64,000 nucleotides of DNA, from positions 1,984,001 to 2,048,000 of the forward strand of contig NZ_CP160631.1 of the NCBI RefSeq assembly GCF_040783975.1, written 5' to 3'. Below are positions 9,402 through 18,609 of this stretch, in pieces. The notes under the pieces are model-generated. The model worked only from the letters and a program-made list of their open reading frames with translations. It made no database searches and was not told the DNA's origin. The position numbers and the translations under genes are program-made. Origin of the DNA: Pantoea sp. Ep11b (GTDB taxonomy: Bacteria > Pseudomonadota > Gammaproteobacteria > Enterobacterales > Enterobacteriaceae). How positions within the stretch are numbered: position 1 is the first letter of the stretch; each line of letters begins with the position of its first letter.

Positions 9402-10020
9402 TCAGAGGAGCATTTTCCCTGCTTTCAGCAGGATTGAATTTGAGAAATCCAGTTGATGCTGCCACATCAAACCTTTGTGTACCGCTGGCTGGTATGGTTC
9501 ACTAGTGAGAATGCCCGCTTGAATTTTTATGTGTGTATTAGCGCGCGCTGTGCTGTAGTGAAAGGTGGCCATGTTAAGTAAATATGCCACCAGCATCAGA
9601 AAGCGACGTGGCGCTTCAGAAATTGCACATGCGGCTACGCCTGGCCTCCGTGCCATACTGACGTGCGTCACAGTAACTACGCTGTAGAGCGGTGTCCGTC
9701 GGTAGACTAGTTCTTCCAGACTGCGCTTAACCTTATCAGGGCTTTCATGGAATACGCTTTTCAGCATATCCATTTTGAAAACTTTGTTGGATTCCAGCCA
9801 TTCGGTCAACCTAATATCCAGCATCGATCGGGATTACTGAATCATGCTGGTTTACGTCGCTGTATATTCGCAGCGATTCAGGTTTAAGCCAGCCAGATCA
9901 TATTGCCGGAACCAGAAGTAAAGCGCATCAATATTCCCTTCCTTCTGCAACCATTTATCCGAGCAATCAAAAAATTGCGTGGTATTTTCACGATCCTGTT
10001 GGTGCTCAAGGTAGCTACAG
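9402..10020 (-). pseudogene. decayed gene, possibly from a phage-type primase/helicase
   Basis: On the minus strand a broken frame runs from about 10011 (HQQDRENTTQFFDCSDKWLQ, then IDALYFWFRQYDLAGLNLNR) to a stop near 9867. After another stop it continues as MLDIRLTEWLESNKVFKMDM and SPDKVKRSLEELVYRR. The YFWFRQYDLAGLNLNR segment resembles the conserved LYxFLxxxDLxGxNP region of DUF5906-type phage and plasmid replication proteins. That match is from memory and weak. If right, a phage- or plasmid-like element once integrated between ycdX and ycdY. The remainder to 9402 is unrecognised. Confidence 0.3.
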
Positions 10021-10138
10021 CGTATGGATTGCTGTTCGCTTTTTTATGGATCATCTTCATCATTTAATTTTGTGCAAAGTATTTTCGATTTTACTAATGG
10101 CTGATAAGCGCGACGAAGCAGTCAGATGGCGGGTTTCT

Positions 10139-10309
10139 GGCTCCGATTCTCACACTGCCTTTACGCCCGGCCATTTCGACCACTGTCTGCGTATCGCCCG
10201 CGAGGTGGATTTTCAGGAGGATCGGGTGTTAAATGTCACGCCTCGTCGCCTGCTCGATTTTCTGGAAATGCGTAGCGGTAAACGCATTGCGGAACTGGCT
10301 GACTTTTAA
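10139..10309 (+). pseudogene. truncated second copy of the ycdX 3' end
   Basis: Encodes the last 56 residues of YcdX ([20 protein letters not shown] to the end) without the N-terminal metal-binding half. The open frame extends upstream to 10046 through unrelated island sequence. Its sequence has drifted from the intact copy at about 15 of 171 positions. It lies 28 bases before ycdY, the position where the true ycdX end would have been before the insertion. It is the second copy of the direct repeat beginning at 4946. Confidence 0.9.
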
Positions 10310-10337
10310 TTTACTTTGCCTCAAGGAAATCTGACTC

Positions 10338-10904
10338 ATGAATGAGTTTTCCATTCTCTGCCGCATCATCGGCTCACTGTTTAACCGTCAGCCGCAGGAT
10401 CCATTGCTGGTGCCGCTGTTCACGCTGTTGCGTGAAGGCAAACTGCAGTCGCAGTGGCCGCTGGAGCAGGATGAGCTGCTGACGCGTCTGCAGCAGAACA
10501 GCGATCCTCAGGCGCTGGCCGCCGATTACAATGCACTGTTTATTGGCAGCGACTGCAACGTGCCGCCTTACGCCTCACAGTGGCCGGAAGGGAAAACCGA
10601 GCCGGAAGTGCGTGCATTCTTAACCTCGCGCGGTATGCCTCTGAGCGATGCGCCTGCTGACCATTTTGGTGTGATGCTGCTGGCGGCGTCCTGGCTGGAA
10701 GACCAGTCCGCAGAGGATGAGAGCGCCGCGCAACTGGCGCTGTTCGAAGAGTATCTGCTGCCGTGGTGCGGCGCGTTCCTGGGCAAAGTGGAGGCACACG
10801 CCAGCACCGCCTTTTACCGTACGCTGGCGATGCTGAGCCGCGAAGCGATTCAGGCGATGTACAACGAACTGCTGGAAAGCCGCGAATCGGGCGACGACGC
10901 CTGA
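10338..10904 (+). CDS. ycdY: TorD/DmsD-family redox-enzyme chaperone YcdY
   Basis: 188-residue all-helical cytoplasmic chaperone of the TorD family, close in length to E. coli YcdY (184). The family fold binds partner proteins before folding or export; YcdY has been reported to stimulate YcdX. The DYNALFIGSDCNVPPYASQW segment and DHFGVMLLAASWL with the paired CGAFLGKVEAH helix are typical. AAGGA is placed 9 bases ahead of the ATG. The gene is intact but separated from ycdX by the island, so it probably lost its operon promoter or gained a new one. Its stop is one base from that of the convergent CoA-transferase gene. Confidence 0.9.
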   Translation: MNEFSILCRIIGSLFNRQPQDPLLVPLFTLLREGKLQSQWPLEQDELLTRLQQNSDPQALAADYNALFIGSDCNVPPYASQWPEGKTEPEVRAFLTSRGMPLSDAPADHFGVMLLAASWLEDQSAEDESAAQLALFEEYLLPWCGAFLGKVEAHASTAFYRTLAMLSREAIQAMYNELLESRESGDDA

Positions 10905-10905
10905 T

Positions 10906-12285
10906 TTACCATTCTGCCGGGTGGGTGCCCGGCGGCGATCCGGCGGTAGCACAGAGCTGCGGCGTGCCGGGCAGTCGGGCAGCGGCCTTAAGCCTGACCC
11001 CGAACCCCCACGGCGTTAATTCATAACAGGGCAGGTTATCGTTCACCTGCGGCACAATGCCGGTGCCCGCGATATGATCCGCGGGATGCTGCTGCAACAG
11101 CCAGGCGGTGCGCGCCAGCGACAGCCGTACCTGGCTGCCGTGTCCGGCTGTCAGACGTCGCCGTAATCCCTCCAGCACCGCCGCCGCCAGCAGATAGCCG
11201 GTGGCATGATCCAGCGCCTGAACCGGCAGCGGGACCGGCTTATCGCTCTGCTGCCACTGCATTCCCCGTTCGGCAATCCCGCAGCCCATCTGGACCAGAC
11301 TGTCAAAGCCGCGACGATTGCGCCACGGCCCCTGCCAGCCCCAGGCATTAAGACCCGCATCGACCAGACCCGGTGAGAGGGAGTGCAGCGTTTCTGCATC
11401 AAACCCGAGCCGCTCAAGTGCATCGGCCCGATAGCCATGCACCAGCACGTCGGCTTCGCGCAGCAGGCGAACAAACTGCGCACGATCGGCAGGCTGGGTC
11501 AGATCGAGCACCGCGCGGCGTTTGCCACAGCTCATCTCCTCATCCAGCGTCGGCTCCTGCCAGCCGGGCGGATCGATGCGCAGCACGCGGGCGCCCAGAC
11601 TGGCAAGAAAGCGGGTCGCAACCGGCCCGGCTATTATCCGCGTCAGATCCAGAACTCTGATGCCCAGCAGTGGTCGGGCGCGGGGCAGCAGCCACGCAGG
11701 TGCCGGAGCCGGAAGCGTGCTCTGCCAGCTGAACAGCGGTTCACGCTGCACCGCCAGGCCCTGCGGATGTTGCTGCCAGGCGGCGGCGCTGCGCATCTCA
11801 GCCGCGCAGCCCCCTGCGTCGATAATCGCCTGCTCCAGTTCGCTGGCCTGCCACTGCCGGACCTGACGCGCCAGTGTCGGGCGATCGGCATGACGGCCCA
11901 GCACCCGCTCCATCGCCTGGCGATGATGCGCCGCGTTCGTGTGCAGACGGATCCAGCCATCCCGGCTCTGATAGTCGCCCGCAAAGAGGTCCCACAGGGC
12001 GGGTGCTGCACGGTTCAGGGGACAGAAGCTCTGCTGAAACCAGCGTGAAGCGAGCCGGACGTTCACGCTAACGGGCGGTGAAAACACCTCAGGGCTGGAG
12101 GCAGCGAGCAGGTCGGCGACGGCCTGCGTCGCGAGTCCGGTGCTGGTGGCCGCCAGCTCGCTGACGGCAAAGGCGGAAGAGAAAGTGGCGCGATCGGTAA
12201 AGACGGGAAGCGGCCTGATAGCGTCGTGGCCCCGCAATCCCTGCTGCATCTGCTGCCACAGCGAGCCAGCGAGCGATAAGTCCAT
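10906..12285 (-). CDS. CaiB/BaiF family (class III) CoA-transferase
   Basis: 459 residues, the usual length for a formyl-CoA:oxalate/CaiB-type CoA-transferase, which moves CoA between carboxylic acids through an aspartyl-CoA intermediate. The central part carries the family signature around residues 200-240 (RVLDLTRIIAGPVATRFLAS, GARVLRIDPPGW) and the later LVDAGLNAWGWQGPW and LDHATGYLLAAAVLEGL. The N-terminal 190 residues are less conserved. AAGGAA precedes the start. The gene ends one base from ycdY on the other strand. The substrate cannot be predicted. Confidence 0.85.
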   Translation of the reverse strand: MDLSLAGSLWQQMQQGLRGHDAIRPLPVFTDRATFSSAFAVSELAATSTGLATQAVADLLAASSPEVFSPPVSVNVRLASRWFQQSFCPLNRAAPALWDLFAGDYQSRDGWIRLHTNAAHHRQAMERVLGRHADRPTLARQVRQWQASELEQAIIDAGGCAAEMRSAAAWQQHPQGLAVQREPLFSWQSTLPAPAPAWLLPRARPLLGIRVLDLTRIIAGPVATRFLASLGARVLRIDPPGWQEPTLDEEMSCGKRRAVLDLTQPADRAQFVRLLREADVLVHGYRADALERLGFDAETLHSLSPGLVDAGLNAWGWQGPWRNRRGFDSLVQMGCGIAERGMQWQQSDKPVPLPVQALDHATGYLLAAAVLEGLRRRLTAGHGSQVRLSLARTAWLLQQHPADHIAGTGIVPQVNDNLPCYELTPWGFGVRLKAAARLPGTPQLCATAGSPPGTHPAEW

Positions 12286-12330
12286 GCTGAATTTCCTTAC
12301 GGCGGTTTTATCTAAGCATAGCAGGCGGTA

Positions 12331-13215
12331 TCAGCGCCGCCGCAGGCGGGGAAAGCGGGCGTGCATCCGCAGATTACGCAGGTTCAGAACTGCGATAGCG
12401 GTGCCCAGCACCACCAGAGAAGCGCCGATAATTTTGAAGCTGTTAAGGCTGTCGCCCAGTACCACAATTCCCATCAGCACGGAGAGCACCGGCGTCAGCA
12501 GCGAATAGGGCATGATCAGGTTGACGTTGTACTTCTTCAGCAGCATATACCACAGCGTATAGGCGACAATCGAAGACGCGATGGCGCTGTAGAGGATGGC
12601 GAACCAGCCGCGCCAGCCCGCATGTTGCAGGGCATAGAGCTGATGGGACTCCATCACCAGACTGGATCCGCCGACGATCGGTATCGCCAGAAACGCAATC
12701 CATCCGGTCATGGTCAGCGGTTTAATCGGCGGCGACTTCTTGACGATCAGATTACTCACCGCCCAGCCGGTGGCGCTGCACAGCAGCAGACAGAGCACCC
12801 ACCATGAAGGAATGGTCGGGCTGCCGGATAGCACCACCACGCCGCTCAGCGAAATCATGATGCCCATCAACTGCACCAGTTTCAGATTCTCTTTGAGCAC
12901 CGCCATCGCCAGCAGCATCGCAATCGGCGTGCCCAGCTGCACGACAATCGCGCCGGTGCCGGCATCGGTATAGCGCAGGCCGACGAACAGCAGCGAGAAG
13001 TGCATAAAGCCGAACGTGAAGGCCAGCAGCAGCAGCCAGGGCAATTGCTGACGGGTAATGCGACAGAAGGGCACCAGCACTATCGCCACCACGACAAAAC
13101 GCATAAACGTCAGAAACAGCGGCGGCAGCTCCAGCAGACCCCATTTCACCGCGACGTTATTAAAGGCCCAGATAGAGACCACCATCAGAATCAGAAAAAA
13201 ATGCCGCACAGCCAC
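12331..13215 (-). CDS. EamA/DMT-family membrane exporter
   Basis: 294 residues with ten predicted membrane helices in two EamA repeats. The first helix contains IWAFNNVAVKWGLLELPPLF, characteristic of drug/metabolite transporters of the RhaT/YedA/PecM group. The start is GTG at 13215 with AAAGGA 8 bases upstream. It probably exports a small metabolite or amino acid across the inner membrane; the substrate is unknown. The C-terminal tail is basic (RMHARFPRLRRR). Confidence 0.88.
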   Translation of the reverse strand: MAVRHFFLILMVVSIWAFNNVAVKWGLLELPPLFLTFMRFVVVAIVLVPFCRITRQQLPWLLLLAFTFGFMHFSLLFVGLRYTDAGTGAIVVQLGTPIAMLLAMAVLKENLKLVQLMGIMISLSGVVVLSGSPTIPSWWVLCLLLCSATGWAVSNLIVKKSPPIKPLTMTGWIAFLAIPIVGGSSLVMESHQLYALQHAGWRGWFAILYSAIASSIVAYTLWYMLLKKYNVNLIMPYSLLTPVLSVLMGIVVLGDSLNSFKIIGASLVVLGTAIAVLNLRNLRMHARFPRLRRR

Positions 13216-13387
13216 GATAATATCCTTTCGATGTTTTTTGCATAGCCTGCTAATGATGGCACGAACTCCGGCAATCCAGCCAATCGCTGGCAGAAATTTT
13301 CTGCGACAGCCCCGCCGCCTGGTGAGACTTTTTATGGCATTGATGGCAGACTGATTTGAAACGACTTCTGAGAGGATCTGATTCGGT

Positions 13388-14116
13388 ATGACCCCTGCAT
13401 CCGCCTTACCCCTTGCGTTAATTCAGCTTGAAGTCCCGCCCGCAAACGTCGTCGCGCAGATTGGTGAACAGCCACGCTGGTTCATCGATGCACTGGATCT
13501 GCAGCCTGATGATTACCTGATTGTCCGGCCCCATCTGGGCGAGGCGTTGCCCGATTTTGACCAGATCTCCGGCGCGATCCTCAGCGGCTCCTGGGCGATG
13601 GTGACCGATCACGCCGACTGGAGTGAACGCAGCGCCGCCTGGGTGCGGGCAGCGATTGACCATCGTCTGCCGCTGCTGGGCGTCTGTTACGGCCATCAGC
13701 TGATGGCCTATGCGCTGGGCGGTGTGGTGGCGGACAATCCTCAGGGCTGGGAGCGTGGCCTGTTACCGATTCGCTGCACGGAACAGGCGCAGCGCGATCC
13801 GCTTCTGCAGAGGCTGCCCGCCTCGTTCAGCGTCTGGCTGTCGCATCGTCAGTCGGTGATCACCGCGCCGCCTCACGCGCAGGTGCTGGCGTCGTCTGGG
13901 CGCGATGGCTGTCAGATCGTGCGCTATTCGCCGCAGGCGTTATCGGTGCAGTTTCATCCCGAATTTTCCCGGCCGATTATGAACGCCTGTCTGCCGCCGG
14001 ACACGATCGAAGAGTGTGCCGGGCGCGACATTGAGGGCAAAGACTGGGCGCGTGAACTGCTGGTCTCATTCTGGCAACAGACGTGCCCGGTCGTCAGACA
14101 GGCTCAGGGCGCGTAG
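13388..14116 (+). CDS. class I glutamine amidotransferase-like protein
   Basis: 242 residues with the GATase1 triad: nucleophile Cys100 in LLGVCYGHQ, and His190 and Glu192 in VQFHPEFS. It is a stand-alone amidotransferase of the YfeJ/GuaA-like group, which releases ammonia from glutamine or acts on gamma-glutamyl compounds. The partner or substrate is not known. The 3' end overlaps the convergent methyltransferase gene by 13 bases. Confidence 0.87.
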   Translation: MTPASALPLALIQLEVPPANVVAQIGEQPRWFIDALDLQPDDYLIVRPHLGEALPDFDQISGAILSGSWAMVTDHADWSERSAAWVRAAIDHRLPLLGVCYGHQLMAYALGGVVADNPQGWERGLLPIRCTEQAQRDPLLQRLPASFSVWLSHRQSVITAPPHAQVLASSGRDGCQIVRYSPQALSVQFHPEFSRPIMNACLPPDTIEECAGRDIEGKDWARELLVSFWQQTCPVVRQAQGA

Positions 14117-14667
14117 TGACGGGTACAGCGATAGACCCAGGCGGGCGGCACATTCTTCAGCACCCTCTGGCGCTCCCAGGTGAAGTAGCGTGAGAGATCC
14201 GGCTGGGTCAGCGAGGTGTACTGGAACTGCACAAAGACGCCGTCCGGCCCCAGCGCGTTGAATACCGCCCGCAGAATGGCTTCACGCAGGTCAGGCGGTA
14301 AGGATAACAGCGGCAGGCCGGAGAAGATCGCGTCATATTCGCCGTTCAGATATTCAGCCGAACAGGTGCGCACGGTCATGCGGGGGTCGTCGAGGGCATT
14401 CAGCCTGTCCGCCAGGGCGGTGCTGATCTCAAAGGCATCCAGGGTGGCGTCGGGGGCCATCTGCGCCAGTATCTGTCGCGTCAGCACCCCATCGCCCGCG
14501 CCGAGTTCGGCGATGCGTAATGTTTCAGACCACTGAACCGACGCGGTCATCGTCCGGCACAGGGTCTCTGATGAGGGCGTAATGCTGCCCATCTTGCGCG
14601 GGTTACGAATAAACTGATGCACGAAACTGGCCTTGGTGCGCATCAGGGTCATAGCTGAAGCCAGCAT
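14104..14667 (-). CDS. class I SAM-dependent methyltransferase (phospholipid/rRNA methyltransferase-like)
   Basis: 187 residues. The SAM-binding motif I is LRIAELGAGDGVLTRQIL. The amphipathic N-terminus (FVHQFIRNPRKMGSITPSS) matches the group annotated as phospholipid N-methyltransferase or KsgA-like, where this helix lies at the membrane. Two starts are possible: ATG at 14673 directly abuts GGAG, so ATG at 14667, six bases after GGAG, is preferred. The substrate is not determined. Overlaps the convergent amidotransferase gene by 13 bases. Confidence 0.8.
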   Translation of the reverse strand: MLASAMTLMRTKASFVHQFIRNPRKMGSITPSSETLCRTMTASVQWSETLRIAELGAGDGVLTRQILAQMAPDATLDAFEISTALADRLNALDDPRMTVRTCSAEYLNGEYDAIFSGLPLLSLPPDLREAILRAVFNALGPDGVFVQFQYTSLTQPDLSRYFTWERQRVLKNVPPAWVYRCTRHYAP

Positions 14668-14899
14668 ACTCATCTCCGTAATCTGTTCATCCTCACGTTG
14701 ACCCCGCCACGCCGCACAAGTTTCTCGCGGCATCCGTCTGCAGGGAAAAGTCAGAATATTCCTGAGACACCCCGGAAACGCTTAATCCTTCGGAGCGGTC
14801 ACAGTTTCGGCCTGAAAGACCTGACACTCTCTTGATGTTGCATCATGTTAATAACAAGTTTCACTATTGTTGCATCAGTCACCTTTCAGGAGAATGACC

Positions 14900-16420
14900 A
14901 TGCGTTACGCCGCCCCCGGAGAACAGGGTTCTCTGATTACGCTACAAAAGAATTATGGCAACTTCATTAATGGTGAATTTGTCGCGCCGGTGAAGGGAAA
15001 CTACTTTACCAATACTTCACCGGTGAATGGATCGGTGGCCGGTGAGTTCCCGCGTTCGGATGCGGCCGATGTGGATAACGCGGTGGCCGCGGCTGCAGCG
15101 GCCGCTGATGCCTGGGGTAAAACCTCGCCGCAACAACGCTCGCTGCTGCTGCTGAAAATTGCCGATCGGCTGGAGCAGCATCTGGAAACGATGGCGGTGT
15201 ATGAAACCTGGGACAACGGTAAACCGGTGCGCGAAACGCTGGCGGCCGATATGCCACTGGCGGTGGATCATTTCCGCTATTTTGCGGGCTGTCTGCGGGC
15301 ACAGGAGGGCAGTGCCGCCGAGATCGATGAGTTCACGGCGGCCTACCATTTTCATGAGCCGCTGGGCGTCGTCGCGCAGATTATCCCGTGGAACTTCCCG
15401 CTGTTAATGGCCGCCTGGAAGCTGGCACCGGCGCTGGGCGCAGGTAACTGCGTGGTGCTGAAACCGGCTGAACAGACGCCGCTGTCGATTACCGTCTTTG
15501 TGGACTTGATTAAAGATCTGCTGCCTCCGGGCGTACTGAACGTGGTGCACGGCTTTGGTAAAGAGGCGGGTGAGGCGCTGGCTTCACATCCCGGCATCGC
15601 CAAGGTTGCCTTTACCGGTTCTACCGCCACCGGCGGCCATATTCTGGAACTGGCGGCCAAAAGCCTGATCCCGTCGACCGTCGAACTGGGCGGTAAATCC
15701 CCTAACATCTTCTTTGAAGATATCATGCAGGCGGAAGAGAGCTTCATCGAGAAAGCCGCAGAGGGGGTAGTGCTGGGCTTCCTGAATCAGGGCGAAGTCT
15801 GTACCTGTCCGTCACGCGCGCTGGTGCAGGAGTCTATCTACGAACCCTTTATGGCGGCCGTGATGAAACGGGTAAAAACCATCAAACGGGGCGATCCGCT
15901 GGATACCGACACCATGGTCGGCGCGCAGGCCTCGCAGCAGCAGTTTGACAAAATCCTCTCCTATCTGGAGGTGGCGCGTCAGGAGGGAGCGGAAGTGCTG
16001 GCTGGCGGCGGCATCGAGAAGCTGGATGACGCGCTCAACAGCGGCTATTACATTCAGCCGACGCTGCTGAAAGGCAACAACAGTATGCGGGTGTTCCAGG
16101 AAGAGATCTTCGGACCGGTCATCGGCATCACCACCTTTAAAGATGAAGCGGAAGCGATCGCGATTGCCAACGACTCTATTTATGGTCTGGGTGCCGGCGT
16201 CTGGACCCGCGATATTAACCGCGCCTACCGGGTGGGCAGGGCGATCAAAGCGGGGCGCGTCTGGACCAACTGCTATCACCTCTATCCGGCCCATGCTGCC
16301 TTTGGTGGCTACAAGAAATCGGGCATCGGGCGTGAAACCCATAAAATGATGCTGGATCACTATCAGCAGACCAAGAATCTGCTGATCAGCTACAGCATCG
16401 AACCGCTGGGCTTCTTCTGA
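14900..16420 (+). CDS. aldB: NAD(P)-dependent aldehyde dehydrogenase, AldB/ExaC type
   Basis: 506 residues. Oxidises acetaldehyde or related short aldehydes to acids. It matches E. coli AldB throughout, for example [39 protein letters not shown] and [15 protein letters not shown]. The catalytic Cys is Cys301 in [11 protein letters not shown] and the general base Glu lies in [15 protein letters not shown] overlaps an ATG at 14894, so the ATG at 14900 is preferred. A strong intrinsic terminator follows. In relatives the gene is induced in stationary phase or by alcohols; nothing in the upstream sequence settles this. Confidence 0.92.
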   Translation: MRYAAPGEQGSLITLQKNYGNFINGEFVAPVKGNYFTNTSPVNGSVAGEFPRSDAADVDNAVAAAAAAADAWGKTSPQQRSLLLLKIADRLEQHLETMAVYETWDNGKPVRETLAADMPLAVDHFRYFAGCLRAQEGSAAEIDEFTAAYHFHEPLGVVAQIIPWNFPLLMAAWKLAPALGAGNCVVLKPAEQTPLSITVFVDLIKDLLPPGVLNVVHGFGKEAGEALASHPGIAKVAFTGSTATGGHILELAAKSLIPSTVELGGKSPNIFFEDIMQAEESFIEKAAEGVVLGFLNQGEVCTCPSRALVQESIYEPFMAAVMKRVKTIKRGDPLDTDTMVGAQASQQQFDKILSYLEVARQEGAEVLAGGGIEKLDDALNSGYYIQPTLLKGNNSMRVFQEEIFGPVIGITTFKDEAEAIAIANDSIYGLGAGVWTRDINRAYRVGRAIKAGRVWTNCYHLYPAHAAFGGYKKSGIGRETHKMMLDHYQQTKNLLISYSIEPLGFF

Positions 16421-16466
16421 TTCACAGGCGGAATCTGGCGGTGCCCCTGCGCGCAGCCACAACAGA

Positions 16467-16489
16467 ACCACGCTTCGGCGTGGTTTTTT
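16467..16489 (+). terminator. intrinsic terminator after the aldehyde dehydrogenase gene
   Basis: ACCACGC, loop TTCG, GCGTGGT, then TTTTT: a perfect 7-base stem with a stable UUCG-type tetraloop and a T-run, 47 bases after the stop codon. Confidence 0.93.
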
Positions 16490-17488
16490 ACGTTAAGAGG
16501 TGCTGAAGAGTCAGGAAATATCTGATGACCACGCAACAAAAATGCGCCGATAAAGAACAATTAATCAGTTAGTTGAAAAATTAAACCGACAGATTTACGG
16601 TTTCTTTTAGCCTGAAAGCCCTCTCATTTCGCATCCGACATTCTTATTTGCAGTGGTACTGATATAACCCTCTGATATGTCTGGCAATATCTGAAAGCCA
16701 TCCGCAGTTCTTTCCATCCCAGCCTTACGTCACCTCTGCGCCCACTGCGCCAGCAGTCCATCGAAGAGTACCAGATTTTACATGAGACTTTTTAATGGCC
16801 GCTTCGGTTCTGCGCTTTTTTTGCATAAAAACACTTCAGAATATCGGAAGTTTTTAGGAATCGTCTTAGTAGGCAGTTCAAAATCTGATAATATTTGTAT
16901 TAACTCTATATATTAAATTTTTCTTATTAAAATACCGGGCGGCGTGTGCCGTTGAAATTCCGTAAATCTTCTGTAAACTTATCGATTAAATTTACAATAT
17001 GAATGTGATTGCAGACTCACGGGCAGGATCTCTCTGGCTCGTGCGGTAGCTATGGATTAACGGATCTATTGTAAATGCATGTATTTAAAGCTATTTATTT
17101 AGTTATTCGAGATTTTCCATGCAGGTATATGCTCAACAATAACGCGCTTGCGATTAATGTTTTAATTAAAAGCGGTCGTTAAATAGCCAGGGATGGTATA
17201 AGGAAAACTTGGGTTTCCCCCGCCTTCCTGAATCAGACACAAAAAAAACGATCATATTTCTGATTCGATTTTTCGCGCGACTGATTTCCTTCTCGCGCCG
17301 TTTTCATCCCCGATGCTGCTTTTTTATACTTAATATTATTTGATCAGTCGGCATTTTTGCTGACCGCAGCCTCCAGGCATTTTGATTCAGGGGTGGCTTT
17401 AAGGCTGGTACTAATGGCCTTCTTCACCCGTGATATTTCCCGATTTTCATCACTGACTCCCGGCCTCTGGCCTCTCTTCAAGGTATGA
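16490..17488 (+). other. 1-kb AT-rich intergenic region before the T6SS cluster
   Basis: No supported gene. Composition changes sharply to AT-rich between about 16840 and 17340, with many short A/T runs. This is typical of a silenced (H-NS-bound) promoter region at the edge of a T6SS island. I could not find a convincing sigma-54 (GG-N10-GC) or sigma-70 element by eye. An ORF on the minus strand at 17344-17610 lacks a ribosome-binding site and family resemblance. The promoter of the tssJKLM-tagF-tssABC operon presumably lies here. Confidence 0.55.
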
Positions 17489-18085
17489 ATGGAACACAAC
17501 ATGAAAAAAATGGTGAAGCTTCGTATTGCGTTAGGGCTGATGTTTGTTTTCTCTGTCGCTGGCTGTAAAGCGCCGCCGCAAATGACGGATGACACGCTGG
17601 TCACCAGCACCGTGGATGGCGTGGTACTCAGCCATCGCTATGCGGTCAAACCGCCCGCGCAGTTCACACCGGTCAATGAAACCTATCGCGCGCTTTATCC
17701 CGCCTCGGTCATGAACCATCCTGGTTATGGCGGCAAAGTGGTGGAGACCCTGAAAAGCGGTGAAAGCTATACGGTGATTGGTCAGGTGGAGAACAACTGG
17801 CTGGCGCTGGGTGAAGCGGCCGACACCGCAGCCGACGCGCAACCCGAAACCGCCACCCCGCCAGCGAAAGAGGGCGATAAACCTGCGGCACCGCAGGCTG
17901 CCGTCAGGCTGACAGGCTATGTGCCGTTCCGCGCGGTGGTGAAAAGCGAACTCTATGACCAGACCATCAAAGCCGATCAGCCAAAACGTCGCGTTCGCAC
18001 CAGCAAGAAAAAAACCTGTGTTGCGGTTAACGGCGACAGCACCGCCTGCCAGAACAGCACTAACGGAACCTGGATCATTAACTAA
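17489..18085 (+). CDS. T6SS-associated SH3-like lipoprotein
   Basis: 198 residues with a lipoprotein signal peptide ending in the lipobox FSVAGC (Cys26), so anchored in a membrane facing the periplasm. The region 65-135 looks like a bacterial SH3 fold (VVETLKSGESYTVIGQVENN then a second VRLTGYVPFRAVVKSEL strand set), split by an acidic Ala/Pro insert. The C-terminus is basic. ATG 17489 has AAGG 5 bases upstream; ATG 17501 is an alternative. It is the first gene of the T6SS operon, 23 bases before tssJ, so it may help anchor the membrane complex or bind peptidoglycan. That role is inference. Confidence 0.75.
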   Translation: MEHNMKKMVKLRIALGLMFVFSVAGCKAPPQMTDDTLVTSTVDGVVLSHRYAVKPPAQFTPVNETYRALYPASVMNHPGYGGKVVETLKSGESYTVIGQVENNWLALGEAADTAADAQPETATPPAKEGDKPAAPQAAVRLTGYVPFRAVVKSELYDQTIKADQPKRRVRTSKKKTCVAVNGDSTACQNSTNGTWIIN

Positions 18086-18108
18086 TTGCATCGGGCAGGG
18101 AGGGCTTC

Positions 18109-18609
18109 ATGACGAGAAATATGTCACTACGGAGTGGGCTGATCGTGTTGCTGGTGTGGCTGCTGTCAGCCTGCAGCAGTAGCAGCAGTCAGCCGCCAGC
18201 GACCTACTACAACCTGACGGTGCGGGCGGAGAACCAGCTTAACGGCGGTGCGCCACTGAAAGTCCGGGTTATGCTGCTGAGTTCAGATGCCGGGTTCATG
18301 TCAGCCGATTTCTACTCCCTGCAAAACCCGTCTGCCGACGCACAGGGCGGCGCGCAGCTCAATACCCAACAGTTCTTCCTGACCTCAGACCAGCGCAGCA
18401 AAACGCTGCGTATCAGGAGCCTGCCCGAGGCGCGCTTTATCGGCATCATGGCTGAATACCAGATGCTGGATGGCAAAATCTGGCGACTCTCGCTGCCGGT
18501 TCCCGAAGGCGAGTCACCTTCATTCTGGGCGTTCTGGAAACGTAACGATGGCGAGCTGAATGCGCATATTGTGGCGGGAACGAATGGCCTTCGCGTGGAA
18601 AAACAGTGA
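18109..18609 (+). CDS. tssJ: T6SS outer-membrane lipoprotein TssJ
   Basis: 166 residues with a lipobox at LLSAC (Cys22) followed by a serine tract. TssJ attaches the TssL-TssM membrane complex to the outer membrane through TssM. The body has the TssJ transthyretin-like pattern (YYNLTVRAENQLNGGAPLKV, MLLSSDAGFMSADFYSL, FIGIMAEYQMLDGKIWRLSL). Its TGA overlaps the tssK start, giving translational coupling. Confidence 0.92.
   Translation: MTRNMSLRSGLIVLLVWLLSACSSSSSQPPATYYNLTVRAENQLNGGAPLKVRVMLLSSDAGFMSADFYSLQNPSADAQGGAQLNTQQFFLTSDQRSKTLRIRSLPEARFIGIMAEYQMLDGKIWRLSLPVPEGESPSFWAFWKRNDGELNAHIVAGTNGLRVEKQ

Noticed and set aside
16490..17488. Search for a sigma-54 promoter or a regulator gene ahead of the T6SS
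   Set aside because: No GG-N10-GC element of adequate quality and no convincing ORF were found by eye.
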